In this document: one piece after another, positions 55,541 to 64,000 of the stretch
Numbering within the stretch: the first letter of the stretch is position 1
Layout: each line of letters begins with the position of its first letter
Assembly (NCBI RefSeq): GCF_024584705.1
Contig: NZ_CP097384.1
Span: 310,001-374,000 of the forward strand
Length of the DNA stretch: 64,000 nt
DNA from: Blastopirellula sp. J2-11
GTDB taxonomy: Bacteria > Planctomycetota > Planctomycetia > Pirellulales > Pirellulaceae
Reading direction: 5' to 3'
Position numbers and translations under genes: made by a program
Notes under the pieces: generated by a model
Database searches by the model: none
Seen by the model: only the letters and a program-made list of their open reading frames with translations
What the model was told of the DNA's origin: nothing

Positions 55541-56689
55541 ATGCGACTGTTGCTAGCTGCCGTATCACCGGCCGTATTACTTGCGGCAAGCGTTTGCTGC
55601 GCGCAAGACGCCACCACGGGAACAGGAACCTCCGCCGCTGCGGCCGCTTATCCTACGGCCCCGTTAGCGCCAATTCCTGCGGCTACGTCCGGAGGCTTCT
55701 TCAGCGAGGTCTGCTCTTGCTTGCACGTAACGCATGCCAATTGTTGTAATTCGTCCTTTGGACACTTCCTGCATGACTCATTTGCACCGGTTAGCATGAT
55801 GACCGGCGGATTGCTGCCGCCTCCGTGCAATAGCGTTTACAACCAGGTGCAAAATCAAATCGCCAACGGCGTTGGCCCGAATGGCCAGCCGGTCTCTCCC
55901 GCACAAGCCGCCGCGGCCAAAATCGCCGCAGATCAGGCCCAAGTGCCGGCCCGCGTCGCTGCTGTAAAAGCATTGGCTTGCGTCGACTGGCATTGGTATC
56001 CCGAAGCGGAAGCGGCGTTGATCTCTAGCTTGCGGTCAGATCGCAGCGAGTGCGTCCGCTTTCAGGCGGCGATCGCGTTCGCCGAAGCGCGAACCATGAC
56101 GAAAGCTGCTTGCGAAGCGTTGCGCATTTGTGCCGAAGGGAGCGACAAAGATGGGAACCCGTCGGAGAATTCTCCCCGCGTTCGCATCATGGCGGTCGAA
56201 GCGCTCACCCACTGCATTGATTGTGGTCAGCTGTTTGAACGCCCTGAAGAAAACTACGATCGCCCGGAATTCCCCGAAGGAGCGTTGCCGGTTAACAAAG
56301 TGGCGCTGACCGGATATTATCTGCAAGCGGCGCAGCGATCTTCCGACGAACTGCTGGCGGCCGCTCGAAAAACGGTCTCCTCGTTTCGGGCGGTGGCGCA
56401 ACAGCCGACTCCGACTTTGGCCGGGGGAGGAGCTCCTCGCACGATCTTTGGCCTCTGGAAGCAATCGGCCGTCGAGCCGATTCCTGCTGGTCAACCAGCG
56501 ATACCGACACCGGCCGAAGCGATGGTCGAAGCGCCTTCGTTCGACTCACCAACCTACGTCGCGGAACAACCAGGGCAAACGCAGCCGCCCCCGAACGAGT
56601 GGATGCTCGAACCGGCCAACGCGAACCCGGTCCGCTACAGCCCGCCGCGAACATCGGTGGCCCCAGGGCAATCGATCCTGCAGCGCTAG
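55541..56689 (+). CDS. Secreted HEAT-like repeat protein
   Basis: A 382-residue exported protein (signal MRLLLAAVSPAVLLAASVCCA). After an Ala/Thr/Pro-rich linker and a Cys-rich segment (EVCSCLHVTHANCC) come three helical repeats of the HEAT kind (VPARVAAVKALACVDWHWYPEAEAALISSL; RVRIMAVEALTHC and similar). The C-terminal 100 residues are Pro/Ala-rich and probably unstructured. Such proteins are common in planctomycetes, with a likely scaffold role in the periplasm. It is divergent from the barrel-like gene at 55358, so the pair may share a regulatory region of 182 bases. Confidence 0.78.
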   Translation: MRLLLAAVSPAVLLAASVCCAQDATTGTGTSAAAAAYPTAPLAPIPAATSGGFFSEVCSCLHVTHANCCNSSFGHFLHDSFAPVSMMTGGLLPPPCNSVYNQVQNQIANGVGPNGQPVSPAQAAAAKIAADQAQVPARVAAVKALACVDWHWYPEAEAALISSLRSDRSECVRFQAAIAFAEARTMTKAACEALRICAEGSDKDGNPSENSPRVRIMAVEALTHCIDCGQLFERPEENYDRPEFPEGALPVNKVALTGYYLQAAQRSSDELLAAARKTVSSFRAVAQQPTPTLAGGGAPRTIFGLWKQSAVEPIPAGQPAIPTPAEAMVEAPSFDSPTYVAEQPGQTQPPPNEWMLEPANANPVRYSPPRTSVAPGQSILQR

Positions 56690-56911
56690 CAGAAAAAGGG
56701 ATGTAGCGCCGCTTGGGCTCCATTGCCACGGACTTGTGTGGCGATGGTTGTGCAAGCTAAAGAAATGGGGTTGGCTACTTTGATCCGCATCAGAAGGATC
56801 GAGCGATTTTCTCTTGCTTGCGCGAGCGATGAACAGAGACGCTCGGCTACGACTACAACTCGCGCAGCTTCCAACTGTGCGAGTGAGAGTGCAATGCGAT
56901 CGTAATCCCTT

Positions 56912-57775
56912 CTACTTCTTTGCGGCCTTCAGCCCTAGCAAACGGCAGACATAGATCGGCGAGAGTCCATCTTTGGGCGCCGGGGATGACAAGGATTCGT
57001 CGGTGACACGCGCGAAATGGGGTTTCTCGGCGGGCGGCTCCAGGGGCGTCTCGGCTGGATTCGCCAATTTGGCGGCGTCAGTAGTGACGGCATAACGAGG
57101 GGTGATTTTCGGCGCGGGAGCTTCGGCTTCCGGCGTGGTCGCTTGCGAATATCGTGACGCAACGACAGGTGTCGGCAGCGCCGGTTCAACGGCGACTAGA
57201 TTCGATTCCGGTTGGGTCGCGCCATTTTCGGGAGTCGTATGCGCCGGCATGATTTCGGCGGTGACGGCGTCGCGGGTCGAATTTTTGGGGGATGCTTTCG
57301 CTTGTTGCGCCACAGGCGCCGGCGTCACTGCGGCGGTGTCGCTAATCAGTCGAACTTGCGATTGATGCGGCGTCGCTTCGCCGGGAAGCGGCCCCATCAC
57401 CATCGCAGGACGGCGCCAATCGATCGGATCTGCCGGGGGAATACGAATCGGCGTCGTCGTCGCGGTGACGTTCTGGGGGGCTGTCTCGGAGGTGACCGGG
57501 GGTAATCGACGCAGACCGGGCGTCGAAGGCAATTCGGGCGCCGTCTCCGCGGTTGCCATGGGCGCAGAGGTGCTGGCAGGAGCCTTGGTCGCCAGGGGAG
57601 GCGCTGTCGTAGCAGGCGCCGCTGTTTCGGCAGCATTTTGCGGGGCCGAATCGGACCAGCGCGAAGCGTTGACGCTCGTTGGCTCGAGCGACAAAGGAAC
57701 GATGATCGTAAATCCGTAGGCGCAAAGCGTAGCGATATATCGCCGCGCTCGGCCGTTTGCTTGCGTCCTGCCCAT
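56912..57775 (-). CDS. Low-complexity Ala/Pro/Thr-rich protein with N-terminal signal or anchor
   Basis: A 287-residue protein. Residues 10-35 contain a hydrophobic segment (YIATLCAYGFTIIVPLSL) that can serve as a signal or membrane anchor after a basic start. Nearly all the rest is low-complexity Ala/Pro/Thr/Glu, with no domain I recognise. A short ordered C-terminus (LSPIYVCRLLGLKAAKK) is conserved-looking and could be a motif. Codon use looks typical of this genome, so it is probably a real gene. Function unknown. It is convergent with the HEAT-like gene. Confidence 0.6.
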   Translation of the reverse strand: MGRTQANGRARRYIATLCAYGFTIIVPLSLEPTSVNASRWSDSAPQNAAETAAPATTAPPLATKAPASTSAPMATAETAPELPSTPGLRRLPPVTSETAPQNVTATTTPIRIPPADPIDWRRPAMVMGPLPGEATPHQSQVRLISDTAAVTPAPVAQQAKASPKNSTRDAVTAEIMPAHTTPENGATQPESNLVAVEPALPTPVVASRYSQATTPEAEAPAPKITPRYAVTTDAAKLANPAETPLEPPAEKPHFARVTDESLSSPAPKDGLSPIYVCRLLGLKAAKK

Positions 57776-58045
57776 ACTACATACCCCCTAACAGATGTGC
57801 GGCATTACTGCGCCGCGCAGCGAATCAAACCTCTTCTTGATCGGGGCGGGGACGGAATCGAGTTGAATGATTATGCGGTTTTTGTGCGACAGGGGCTCTT
57901 TGCGGAAGATTTGGCTAGCATCGCAAGCTGACCAGTAGCGGCGATAGCGTCGGGTTCCCGCTGTCGGAAACAGGTTTCCCTCTCGCTAAGCCCCCCCATT
58001 TTCCGTTACTATAATTAGGTTTGGGACCAAGGATGGGAGCCCGGT

Positions 58046-58279
58046 ATGTCAAAGTGGGAATGGATTTTGTATGCGGCGGCGGCCTACATCGCCGTGATGA
58101 CGCTGGTCCGTTTTATGCGGCAGCGACGTAATGCACTGACTACCCAGTTGCGGAAAGCCTTTGACGAAGAGCATGCGCGTGCGCTCGAAGCGATGAAGAA
58201 GCAAAAGCGCCGCGACGAAGAAGAGAAGCGTCAAACGGTATTTGAGCAGATGCTCGAAAAATCACGTGACGCCGCCTAA
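58046..58279 (+). CDS. Small single-pass membrane protein with coiled-coil tail
   Basis: A 77-residue protein. A membrane helix (LYAAAAYIAVMTLVRFM) occupies residues 8-24, followed by an almost all-charged helical tail rich in Lys, Arg and Glu that looks coiled-coil. A GGGAGCCCGGT sequence precedes the ATG. The gene is 75 bases upstream of miaB on the same strand, so the two are probably co-transcribed. Function unknown. Confidence 0.7.
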   Translation: MSKWEWILYAAAAYIAVMTLVRFMRQRRNALTTQLRKAFDEEHARALEAMKKQKRRDEEEKRQTVFEQMLEKSRDAA

Positions 58280-58354
58280 CTAGTTACCGATCCAAATTTC
58301 GCCGGGATCGCCGCTTCCCACCGATGCGCGATCCGCCTCCCAACGATTTGATCC

Positions 58355-59782
58355 ATGCCCAAACGTCTTTACATCGATACCGTCGGCTGTCAGATGAACA
58401 TGCTCGATAGCGAGTTGGTTGTCGCCAGCTTGCGTCAGCAAGGATACGAACTGACGACCAAGCCGGAAGAAGCCGATACGCTGTTGTTCAATACTTGCAG
58501 CGTACGCGAGCAGGCCGAAAACAAAACGTACAGCCACTTGGGCGTTTTGCGCGACTTGAAGGCGAGCCATCCCGAAAAAATTATCGGCGTGATGGGCTGC
58601 ATGGCGCAAAATCATCAGAAGAAGATCTTTCAGCGCGCCCCCTATGTCGATCTGGTCGTTGGACCTGGGCAGTTGCATCAGATTCCCTCGTTGATTGACA
58701 AGGTCGCCGCCGGCGAAGGCCGGCAGATCGAAGTTAGTCTCGGTCGACGCGACGGATCGCGCGTCGAGATCGCGCGGAGTCACGAAAGTTTTGATCCCTT
58801 GCGTGATCCCGAGATGCGCCCGACGCCGTTTCAGGCTTACGTTCGCATCCAGATCGGCTGCGACAAATTTTGCACCTACTGCATCGTGCCCAGCGTTCGC
58901 GGTCCCGAACAGGGGCGTCGCCCTGAGGATATCTTGGCCGAGACGCGACATCTGGCCGATCAAGGAACTGTCGAAATCACGCTGGTTGGGCAAACGGTCA
59001 ACAGCTATCGCGGACAAGATGCGGCCGGCAAGAGTTGGAACCTGGCCGATCTGCTGGCGGCGATCCACGAAATCGACGGCATTCGCCGCATCAAGTTCGT
59101 TACGAATTATCCCAAAGATATGACCGACGATCTGTTGACCGCCGTGCGCGAGCTCGACAAGGTTTCGCCTTACTTGCATGTACCGGCGCAAAGCGGCTCG
59201 AACGATATGTTGAAGCGGATGAAACGCGGCTACACGGTCGAGCAGTATCGAGATATGATGCACCGGATTCGTGAAGGAGTTCCCGGCGCCGCGGTCAGCA
59301 GCGACTTTATCGTCGGTTTTTGCGGCGAGACCGAGGCCGAATTCCAGATGACAGTCGATCTGGTCGAAGAGTGCCGCTTCAAGAACAGCTTTATCTTCAA
59401 GTACAGCGAACGTGAAGGAACCCGCGGCGCCGAGCTCTTTTTGGACGACGTGCCGTTCACAGTCAAGCAGGATCGCAACAACACGCTGCTGGAGATCCAA
59501 AATCGGATCAGTCTAGAAGACAACCAAAAGCAGATCGGCAACACGCTCAACGTGTTGGTCGAAGGGATCAGCAAAGCGGCCGCCAAAAAAGAGGGTGCGG
59601 ATGATTCACCGGTCGTACAATTAACGGGACGAACCCACTGCGATCGGATCGTCGTGTTTGACGGCAATCGCCGTCAAATCGGTCAGGTCCTACCGGTTGC
59701 AATCTACGATTCGGCCTCGCATACGCTCTTCGGCGAAGTCATCACCGAAGAGTGCGGGTCGGAATTGTTCATGCTGGGCTAA
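58355..59782 (+). CDS. miaB: tRNA-2-methylthio-N6-dimethylallyladenosine synthase
   Basis: A 475-residue MiaB. It is a radical-SAM enzyme that adds a methylthio group to the i6A base at position 37 of tRNA. The MTTase domain has Cys12, Cys48 and Cys82, which hold one iron-sulfur cluster. The radical-SAM cluster is Cys169, Cys173 and Cys176 in GCDKFCTYCIVPSVRG. The TRAM domain is C-terminal (VQLTGRTHCDRIVVF). MiaB rather than MtaB or RimO is favoured by the short FNTCSVREQAENKTYSHLG stretch. It follows the small membrane-protein gene. Confidence 0.95.
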   Translation: MPKRLYIDTVGCQMNMLDSELVVASLRQQGYELTTKPEEADTLLFNTCSVREQAENKTYSHLGVLRDLKASHPEKIIGVMGCMAQNHQKKIFQRAPYVDLVVGPGQLHQIPSLIDKVAAGEGRQIEVSLGRRDGSRVEIARSHESFDPLRDPEMRPTPFQAYVRIQIGCDKFCTYCIVPSVRGPEQGRRPEDILAETRHLADQGTVEITLVGQTVNSYRGQDAAGKSWNLADLLAAIHEIDGIRRIKFVTNYPKDMTDDLLTAVRELDKVSPYLHVPAQSGSNDMLKRMKRGYTVEQYRDMMHRIREGVPGAAVSSDFIVGFCGETEAEFQMTVDLVEECRFKNSFIFKYSEREGTRGAELFLDDVPFTVKQDRNNTLLEIQNRISLEDNQKQIGNTLNVLVEGISKAAAKKEGADDSPVVQLTGRTHCDRIVVFDGNRRQIGQVLPVAIYDSASHTLFGEVITEECGSELFMLG

Positions 59783-59891
59783 AGTGATCCGCGCCTAGGC
59801 TGATCTTCGTCGCCCGCTGTGCAAGCGAGGGAAATGAGGTCTCCATTCAATGAAGAATGTCGAATCGCCAATGACGAATGAATGATCCAAT

Positions 59892-59923
59892 GCACGAATA
59901 ACGATCTAATTTGTTATTCGTGC
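59892..59923. terminator. Hairpin between convergent miaB and sigma factor genes
   Basis: A perfect 11-base stem (59892-59902 with 59913-59923) has a 10-base loop. The flanks are A+T-rich but lack a long T-run on either side. It stands between two convergent genes, so it could end both transcripts. Confidence 0.6.
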
Positions 59924-59984
59924 TTCATTTTACATTTAAGCTCGCTGGCGTAGCGGAGTACGAAGAGACGCCTGCTTCGCCGTA

Positions 59985-61538
59985 TTAACGTGGCTTTTGA
60001 GTTGCGGCGCGGAGGTCGCGAGCTTCCAGAAAATCGTCGAGCTTGCGGATCAGGTGCGGTTGTCGCAGTTTGCGGATCGCTGTGGATTCGATTTGGCGAA
60101 TTCGTTCTCGCGTTACCGAGAACGCCTGACTGACTTCTTCAAGCGTTTGTACGCGTCCGTCATACATGCCAAAGCGTCGCCGTACGATCTCTTGTTCGCG
60201 ACTGGTCAGTTCCTGCAGCAATTGATTGATCGCATGTGGGAGACGTTGTTCGTCGGCGGAAGACTGTTCGGCATCTCCTGACGCGAGGTTGTCTCCAAAC
60301 GAATCTTCGTCATTGCTCGAAGCGTCTAGCGACATGATTGTGCGACCCAATCGGTCAGCGGCGACCACTTCCCGTTCTGTCAGTTTCGCATGCTGTGCGG
60401 TCAATTCGATCGGCGGTTCGCTCCGATGTTCTTGGGACAAAATCGCTTTGGCGACGTTGATTTTTTGGATGCGATCCTGCATTCGCGCGGGCAGGCGAAT
60501 GGTTCTTCCCTGGTCGGCGAGTCCCTTCATGACCGCCTGACGAATCCACCACGTTGCGTACGTGGCGAATTTATAGCCCAAAGTAGGATCGAACTTTTCG
60601 ACCGCGCGCATCAAGCCCAGGTTGCCTTCCTGAATCAGGTCCAGATAGCTGAGCCCTCGCCCCCGAAATGACTTGGCGATCGATACGACCAGACGCAAGT
60701 TTGCGGACGTAATTGCGCGTTGGGCGCGGCAAAGTCCTTCATGCGCTTGCACGATTCGGGGATATTGCCAGACGAGCGTTTCGGGAAACTCTTGATACTT
60801 TTCGACCCAGATTTCAGCGCCAGCGCCTTGGCGGGGGAGTTGGAAGTTGGTCAGACTATTCAAATCGCTACGTTGTTTGCACAACTCTTTGACAAGCTTC
60901 TCCAGACGCGACAAGATGTCGGGCAGGAACTTGATCCGTAGGCTGAGCCCTTCGATCAGAATCGCGGTTTGATAGCGACGACGAATGAGGCGTTCGATCG
61001 CCCGATTACGCCGCTCGATGGACTCAGGCGAGAGGAGGATTTGCAGATCGTGGGCGTTGCGCTGTTTCGCGGCGCGGAGATTCGCTAGGGCTTGCTGCAA
61101 CTTCAGTATCTCCGCTTGCTTGCGAGCGGCGGAAGTAATCGTGATCTCGAACGTGCGATCCAAGCGGCGCGAACCAGCGAGCGTTTCTTCAAGCAGTTGT
61201 TCGACTTGCTGAACGGCGACTCCGCAGCCGAACAAACGACGCTGGAATTTTTTGCGCGAAGTGACAACGCGATCGGTGGCCAAACGTTCTTCGTTCGCCG
61301 AGAGCAACGGTGAACGCGACATCTCCTCGAGATAACGACGCAGCGCGTCATCGTCCCACGCGTCGTTTGGCGTTGAACTTTTTTTGGAAGCCGGCGCTGA
61401 TTCTTCATCGCGGGGCTCATCACGCCAGACCGCGGTAGAATTGGCCGCTAATGTCGGTAAGCTTTCGGTCGCTTGACCGGCTAGCCATCCTAGGTCGCTT
61501 GAATCATGTGGCTCAACGCCTTTGGCTGCCTGCAACAT
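59985..61538 (-). CDS. Sigma-70 family RNA polymerase sigma factor (primary-type group)
   Basis: The ATG at 61538 is preferred because AAGGAG lies 9 bases upstream on this strand. The frame is open 9 codons more. The 517-residue protein has a region 1.2 ([22 protein letters not shown]), a spacer of about 190 residues, region 2 ([45 protein letters not shown]), region 3 ([16 protein letters not shown]) and region 4.2 ([26 protein letters not shown]). This is a group 1/2 sigma factor, not an ECF type. Recognised promoters should be of the -35/-10 sort. The gene lies 96 bases downstream of the EF-hand membrane-protein gene on the same strand, which suggests co-transcription. Confidence 0.92.
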   Translation of the reverse strand: MLQAAKGVEPHDSSDLGWLAGQATESLPTLAANSTAVWRDEPRDEESAPASKKSSTPNDAWDDDALRRYLEEMSRSPLLSANEERLATDRVVTSRKKFQRRLFGCGVAVQQVEQLLEETLAGSRRLDRTFEITITSAARKQAEILKLQQALANLRAAKQRNAHDLQILLSPESIERRNRAIERLIRRRYQTAILIEGLSLRIKFLPDILSRLEKLVKELCKQRSDLNSLTNFQLPRQGAGAEIWVEKYQEFPETLVWQYPRIVQAHEGLCRAQRAITSANLRLVVSIAKSFRGRGLSYLDLIQEGNLGLMRAVEKFDPTLGYKFATYATWWIRQAVMKGLADQGRTIRLPARMQDRIQKINVAKAILSQEHRSEPPIELTAQHAKLTEREVVAADRLGRTIMSLDASSNDEDSFGDNLASGDAEQSSADEQRLPHAINQLLQELTSREQEIVRRRFGMYDGRVQTLEEVSQAFSVTRERIRQIESTAIRKLRQPHLIRKLDDFLEARDLRAATQKPR

Positions 61539-61634
61539 TCGCACTCGCTCCTTCTTGCGTCGCAACGCCGCCCAAGCTGGCTAGCGGACCAGCGCTGCGA
61601 TTGATTTTGAGGGGCGGCTCGATGAATTCGCGGC

Positions 61635-63083
61635 TTAGAGTCCGAGCGCGATCGTTTCCAGATGCAGGTAAAGCTCGTGCAGCGACAAGGTCTTGCGACC
61701 AGCGGCTGCAGCGGCAATTTCGGGCGTATCCAGGGCTCGGGTCAGTTCACGACCAGAGAGGGAGCCGTCGCCGCTTCGATCTAGCGAAGCGAACAAGCGT
61801 TGGGCCTGGGCCAGAATTTGCGAATCGTAAAGCTTGCCTTCAATCAGTTGGAACTCACGCTGCAGCGCCGAAGCGCCAAACTCCGCCTCCACGAAATTCA
61901 CCACGCCGTCGTGGTTCTGATCCCATAAGCGAATCTTTCGCGTGAATTCTTGGTCCAAACCTCCGGCAAGGCGAACGTTCTTCGTCACCTCTTCGTTGGT
62001 CCATACGCCATCATGATTGTCGTCGATTCGGAAAAACAGGCGAGCAACCTGACGCCCTGTTTCCGTTTCACGAAAACGTGCGTCCGCCAGGCAACTGGCT
62101 AGTTCGCGACCGTCGATCTGGTTGTTATCATCCAAATCGAGTTTGGAAATTAGTTCAACCTGATCTTCGTCCGTTGACTTTAAGACTTCGGGCAACTTTC
62201 GTAAACCCGCAAGCATCTCGAAGTCAGTAACCTCTTTCGCCGTCTCCGTCTTCTCGGTAGCGAGCAGCGAGAGCAAATGTCTCCTGCTTTCCGGCGAGAA
62301 GTCGGTCGGTTTTACAAAACGATCGAACGCCGCGTCCACCTTCTCCGTTAGGTTGGGCGTCGCGCGAGCAATCGTCCCCGTCCCCATCGGCTTTGTCGCC
62401 ATCTTGTCAGGCGACAGAACATCCGCAGGTGGGTTCGACGTAATCTTAATACGCATCCCACTCGGTTTGCGATCGGGCAAAGTTGCCGGAGAAGTCGGAA
62501 TTTCGGGTTTTACGCGATTGTCGCCGGTTCCCATCAGTTCGGTAAAGTTGGGGACGCGATCTGCGGGCTGCGAAACTGCCGTTTCTGGCTGGTTGGCGTC
62601 CTGCGTATTCTCGACCATGGGAACAGCGGCGGGATCCTCGTGTTTGGGTTCAACGTTCGCCACGTTGTTGTTATCAATGTCGCCGTTGTCACCCAGCCAA
62701 GCAGGGACTGCTAGCAGGCCAGCAACCAGCGCCGCTGCCGCCGCGCCAACGCCGATCCATTGCCACGATCGCGTCGAGCGAGGGCGATGTCGGTCGCTCA
62801 TGCGACCGGCAGGCATTGGACGAAGTTCGACTTCGACCTCGGGAGCGGCCGTGGTCGTCGCACTACGACGCGTGATTTCTGCAAAGATGTCGCCTGTCAG
62901 GTCACGTCCAACCGTCGCCGCTGGCAAGCTGCGAACGGCGTCACGAGCAGTTGCTAGGCTCTTCAGTTGATTCTGCAAAGCCGGAGACTCAGCCAGCGCA
63001 GCTTCGACGCGCTGTAGCTCGACCGGACCAAGTTGGCCGTCGAGATAAGCCGATAGCAGTTCTTCTGAGATCCCGGCGTTCAT
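61635..63083 (-). CDS. Anti-sigma-like membrane protein with four EF-hands
   Basis: The ATG at 63083 gives 482 residues. Residues 1-70 form an anti-sigma-style domain (ISEELLSAYLDGQL...VEAALAESPALQNQL) but without the His-Cys-Cys zinc motif. A membrane helix (WIGVGAAAAALVAGLLAVPAWL) is at 109-130. The outer part has a Pro/Thr-rich stretch and then four canonical EF-hand loops: 316-327, 354-365, 388-399 and 435-446. Each loop begins with Asp and ends with Glu at position 12, so calcium binding is likely. Inference: calcium sensed outside changes binding of a sigma factor inside. The obvious partner is the sigma-70 factor encoded 96 bases downstream. Confidence 0.82.
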   Translation of the reverse strand: MNAGISEELLSAYLDGQLGPVELQRVEAALAESPALQNQLKSLATARDAVRSLPAATVGRDLTGDIFAEITRRSATTTAAPEVEVELRPMPAGRMSDRHRPRSTRSWQWIGVGAAAAALVAGLLAVPAWLGDNGDIDNNNVANVEPKHEDPAAVPMVENTQDANQPETAVSQPADRVPNFTELMGTGDNRVKPEIPTSPATLPDRKPSGMRIKITSNPPADVLSPDKMATKPMGTGTIARATPNLTEKVDAAFDRFVKPTDFSPESRRHLLSLLATEKTETAKEVTDFEMLAGLRKLPEVLKSTDEDQVELISKLDLDDNNQIDGRELASCLADARFRETETGRQVARLFFRIDDNHDGVWTNEEVTKNVRLAGGLDQEFTRKIRLWDQNHDGVVNFVEAEFGASALQREFQLIEGKLYDSQILAQAQRLFASLDRSGDGSLSGRELTRALDTPEIAAAAAGRKTLSLHELYLHLETIALGL

Positions 63084-63442
63084 GATACTAGTTCGAGTGC
63101 AAAGTTTTTCCGCCAAGAATGTTACCGCGCATGATTCGCTGGCCCCAGGCGGATCAGGCCCCGCGATTCAAAACTTAAGACGGGACCTGTCCGGCAAAAG
63201 TTCCTTCCCATCGAGACGAAGCCCAGACATCGCAGGGGTAGACGTACTAAGTGTAACTCAAGTAAGGAGTTAACGCAGGGATGTGGTTTTCCTTTTTTCC
63301 AAAAACGATCTGCTATCACCAATCGTCTTCCTGATTGAAATAGTCTCCCTAAATCCTACAAAGATGGTGATTAGGGCCCTCCATCGTGGTAGAGTGGGAG
63401 AAAACTTTGAGCTTCGTTGGACCCTTTGCTCAACTTTCCATC
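63084..63442. other. Intergenic region between divergent genes
   Basis: These 359 bases hold the promoters of the EF-hand gene (left) and the secretin-like gene (right). Only short frames without signals occur. I see no terminator or repeat. Confidence 0.45.
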
Positions 63443-64000
63443 ATGCACCAGCCTGCGCTTTTCCCAATGATTAGGCACCTAACGGCCTTGCTCGTATTAC
63501 TCTGCGCTGCTTCCAGTTTTGCCCAAGAAGCGAAGATCGAAGCGGTTCAGGCGACTCCCGGCAGCGCTGTGGAGGGGCGTCCGTCTCCATCTAGCGCGAA
63601 GCCGAAGACGACCACGCCGGCAGATGCCGCCGCAAAGCCGGGTGAAACCAAACCAGGTGAAGCGAAGCCAGACGAAAAAAAGCCGATGGGGGAGAAGCCG
63701 GCCGATGGTCAGCCGAAACCGGGCGAGCCGATCAAGCGTCCAGATACGCCGCCGGATGAGGCCGATCCCCAAGAACTGAAAGTTCGCCCTGATCTGCAGG
63801 GGAAAGTGGAATTCAGCTTTCGCGGTCAGTCGTGGAAAGCGGTGCTCGATTGGTTGGCCGAAATCTCCGGCACAAGTCTCGACTGGCAAGAGTTGCCAGG
63901 CGACTATCTGAATCTGACGACGCAGCGTCCCTACAAAATTGACGAAGTGCGCGATCTGCTGAACGAGCGTCTGATGATGCGCGGGTACACCATTCTGCGT
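63443..64000 (+). CDS. Secretin-like secreted protein (GspD-type N0/STN domain), 3' partial
   Basis: The gene runs off the window end. The ATG at 63443 or the in-frame ATG at 63467 gives a clean signal peptide (MIRHLTALLVLLCAASSFAQ). A low-complexity linker of repeated Lys-Pro-Gly-Glu units follows, at about residues 45-95 from the first ATG. A folded domain begins at KVEFSFRGQSWKAVLDWLAEISG, the pattern of a secretin/TonB short N-terminal (STN or N0) domain. Such a start suggests a GspD- or PilQ-like outer-membrane secretin, but the barrel part lies outside the window. The DUF1559 prepilin-like proteins in this window would be natural clients. Confidence 0.7.
   Translation, partial: MHQPALFPMIRHLTALLVLLCAASSFAQEAKIEAVQATPGSAVEGRPSPSSAKPKTTTPADAAAKPGETKPGEAKPDEKKPMGEKPADGQPKPGEPIKRPDTPPDEADPQELKVRPDLQGKVEFSFRGQSWKAVLDWLAEISGTSLDWQELPGDYLNLTTQRPYKIDEVRDLLNERLMMRGYTILR

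Overview
The window looks like chromosomal DNA of a planctomycete, most likely a Pirellulaceae member of the Blastopirellula/Rhodopirellula type. The assignment is inferred from gene content: two DUF1559 prepilin-like proteins, two very large PVC-type secreted dehydrogenase/HEAT/cytochrome c proteins, a DUF1080 protein, a sulfatase, clustered NPFASP-motif membrane proteins, and moderately high GC (judged by eye). I saw no rRNA, tRNA, CRISPR array, transposase or phage gene.

Layout. 1-8.1 kb: a membrane protein with a repeat-rich tail that is cut by the window edge, a glycosylasparaginase, a DUF2207 membrane protein, a UDP-glycosyltransferase-like protein and a VWA lipoprotein. A long imperfect palindrome lies at 2661-2843. 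8.2-12.5 kb: a DUF1080 protein, four tandem paralogous NPFASP small membrane proteins with CxxC pairs, and an alpha/beta hydrolase. 12.6-17.7 kb: PTS enzyme I, then a divergent four-gene acyl-chain operon (hotdog dehydratase, acyl carrier protein, second hotdog protein, ketoacyl synthase). 17.7-21.2 kb: a PQQ-type beta-propeller protein and a chemoreceptor. 21.5-31.4 kb: two PVC dehydrogenase/cytochrome fusions around a MazG-like pyrophosphohydrolase, then a sulfatase. 31.5-36.7 kb: a short acidic protein, an AraC regulator, and a prepilin/lipoprotein/thioredoxin operon.

37-42.6 kb: an MMPL/RND exporter convergent with a 1102-residue fusion of fatty acyl-AMP ligase, acyl carrier and PLP-dependent alpha-oxoamine synthase. 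Four degenerate 18-bp tandem repeats sit just upstream of the fusion gene. This is the best candidate for an undescribed lipid or natural-product pathway here. 43.2-46.6 kb: a YjbQ protein, a lower-GC DUF4291 gene pair, and a second prepilin/lipoprotein pair. 46.7-49.3 kb: 2-oxoglutarate semialdehyde dehydrogenase and an FAH-family dehydratase, which together suggest the end of an oxidative pentose or sugar-acid route.

49.9-59.8 kb: a nucleotidyltransferase-HD protein, SpoVG with an inserted zinc ribbon next to ispE, a DUF368 (PopT-type) lipid-carrier translocase, secreted cysteine-rich proteins, and miaB. 60-63.1 kb: a sigma-70 factor preceded by a membrane protein that joins an anti-sigma-like cytoplasmic domain to four canonical EF-hand loops. 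The window ends inside a secretin-like gene.

Positions come from reading the sequence. Family assignments rest on motif recognition, not on database searches.
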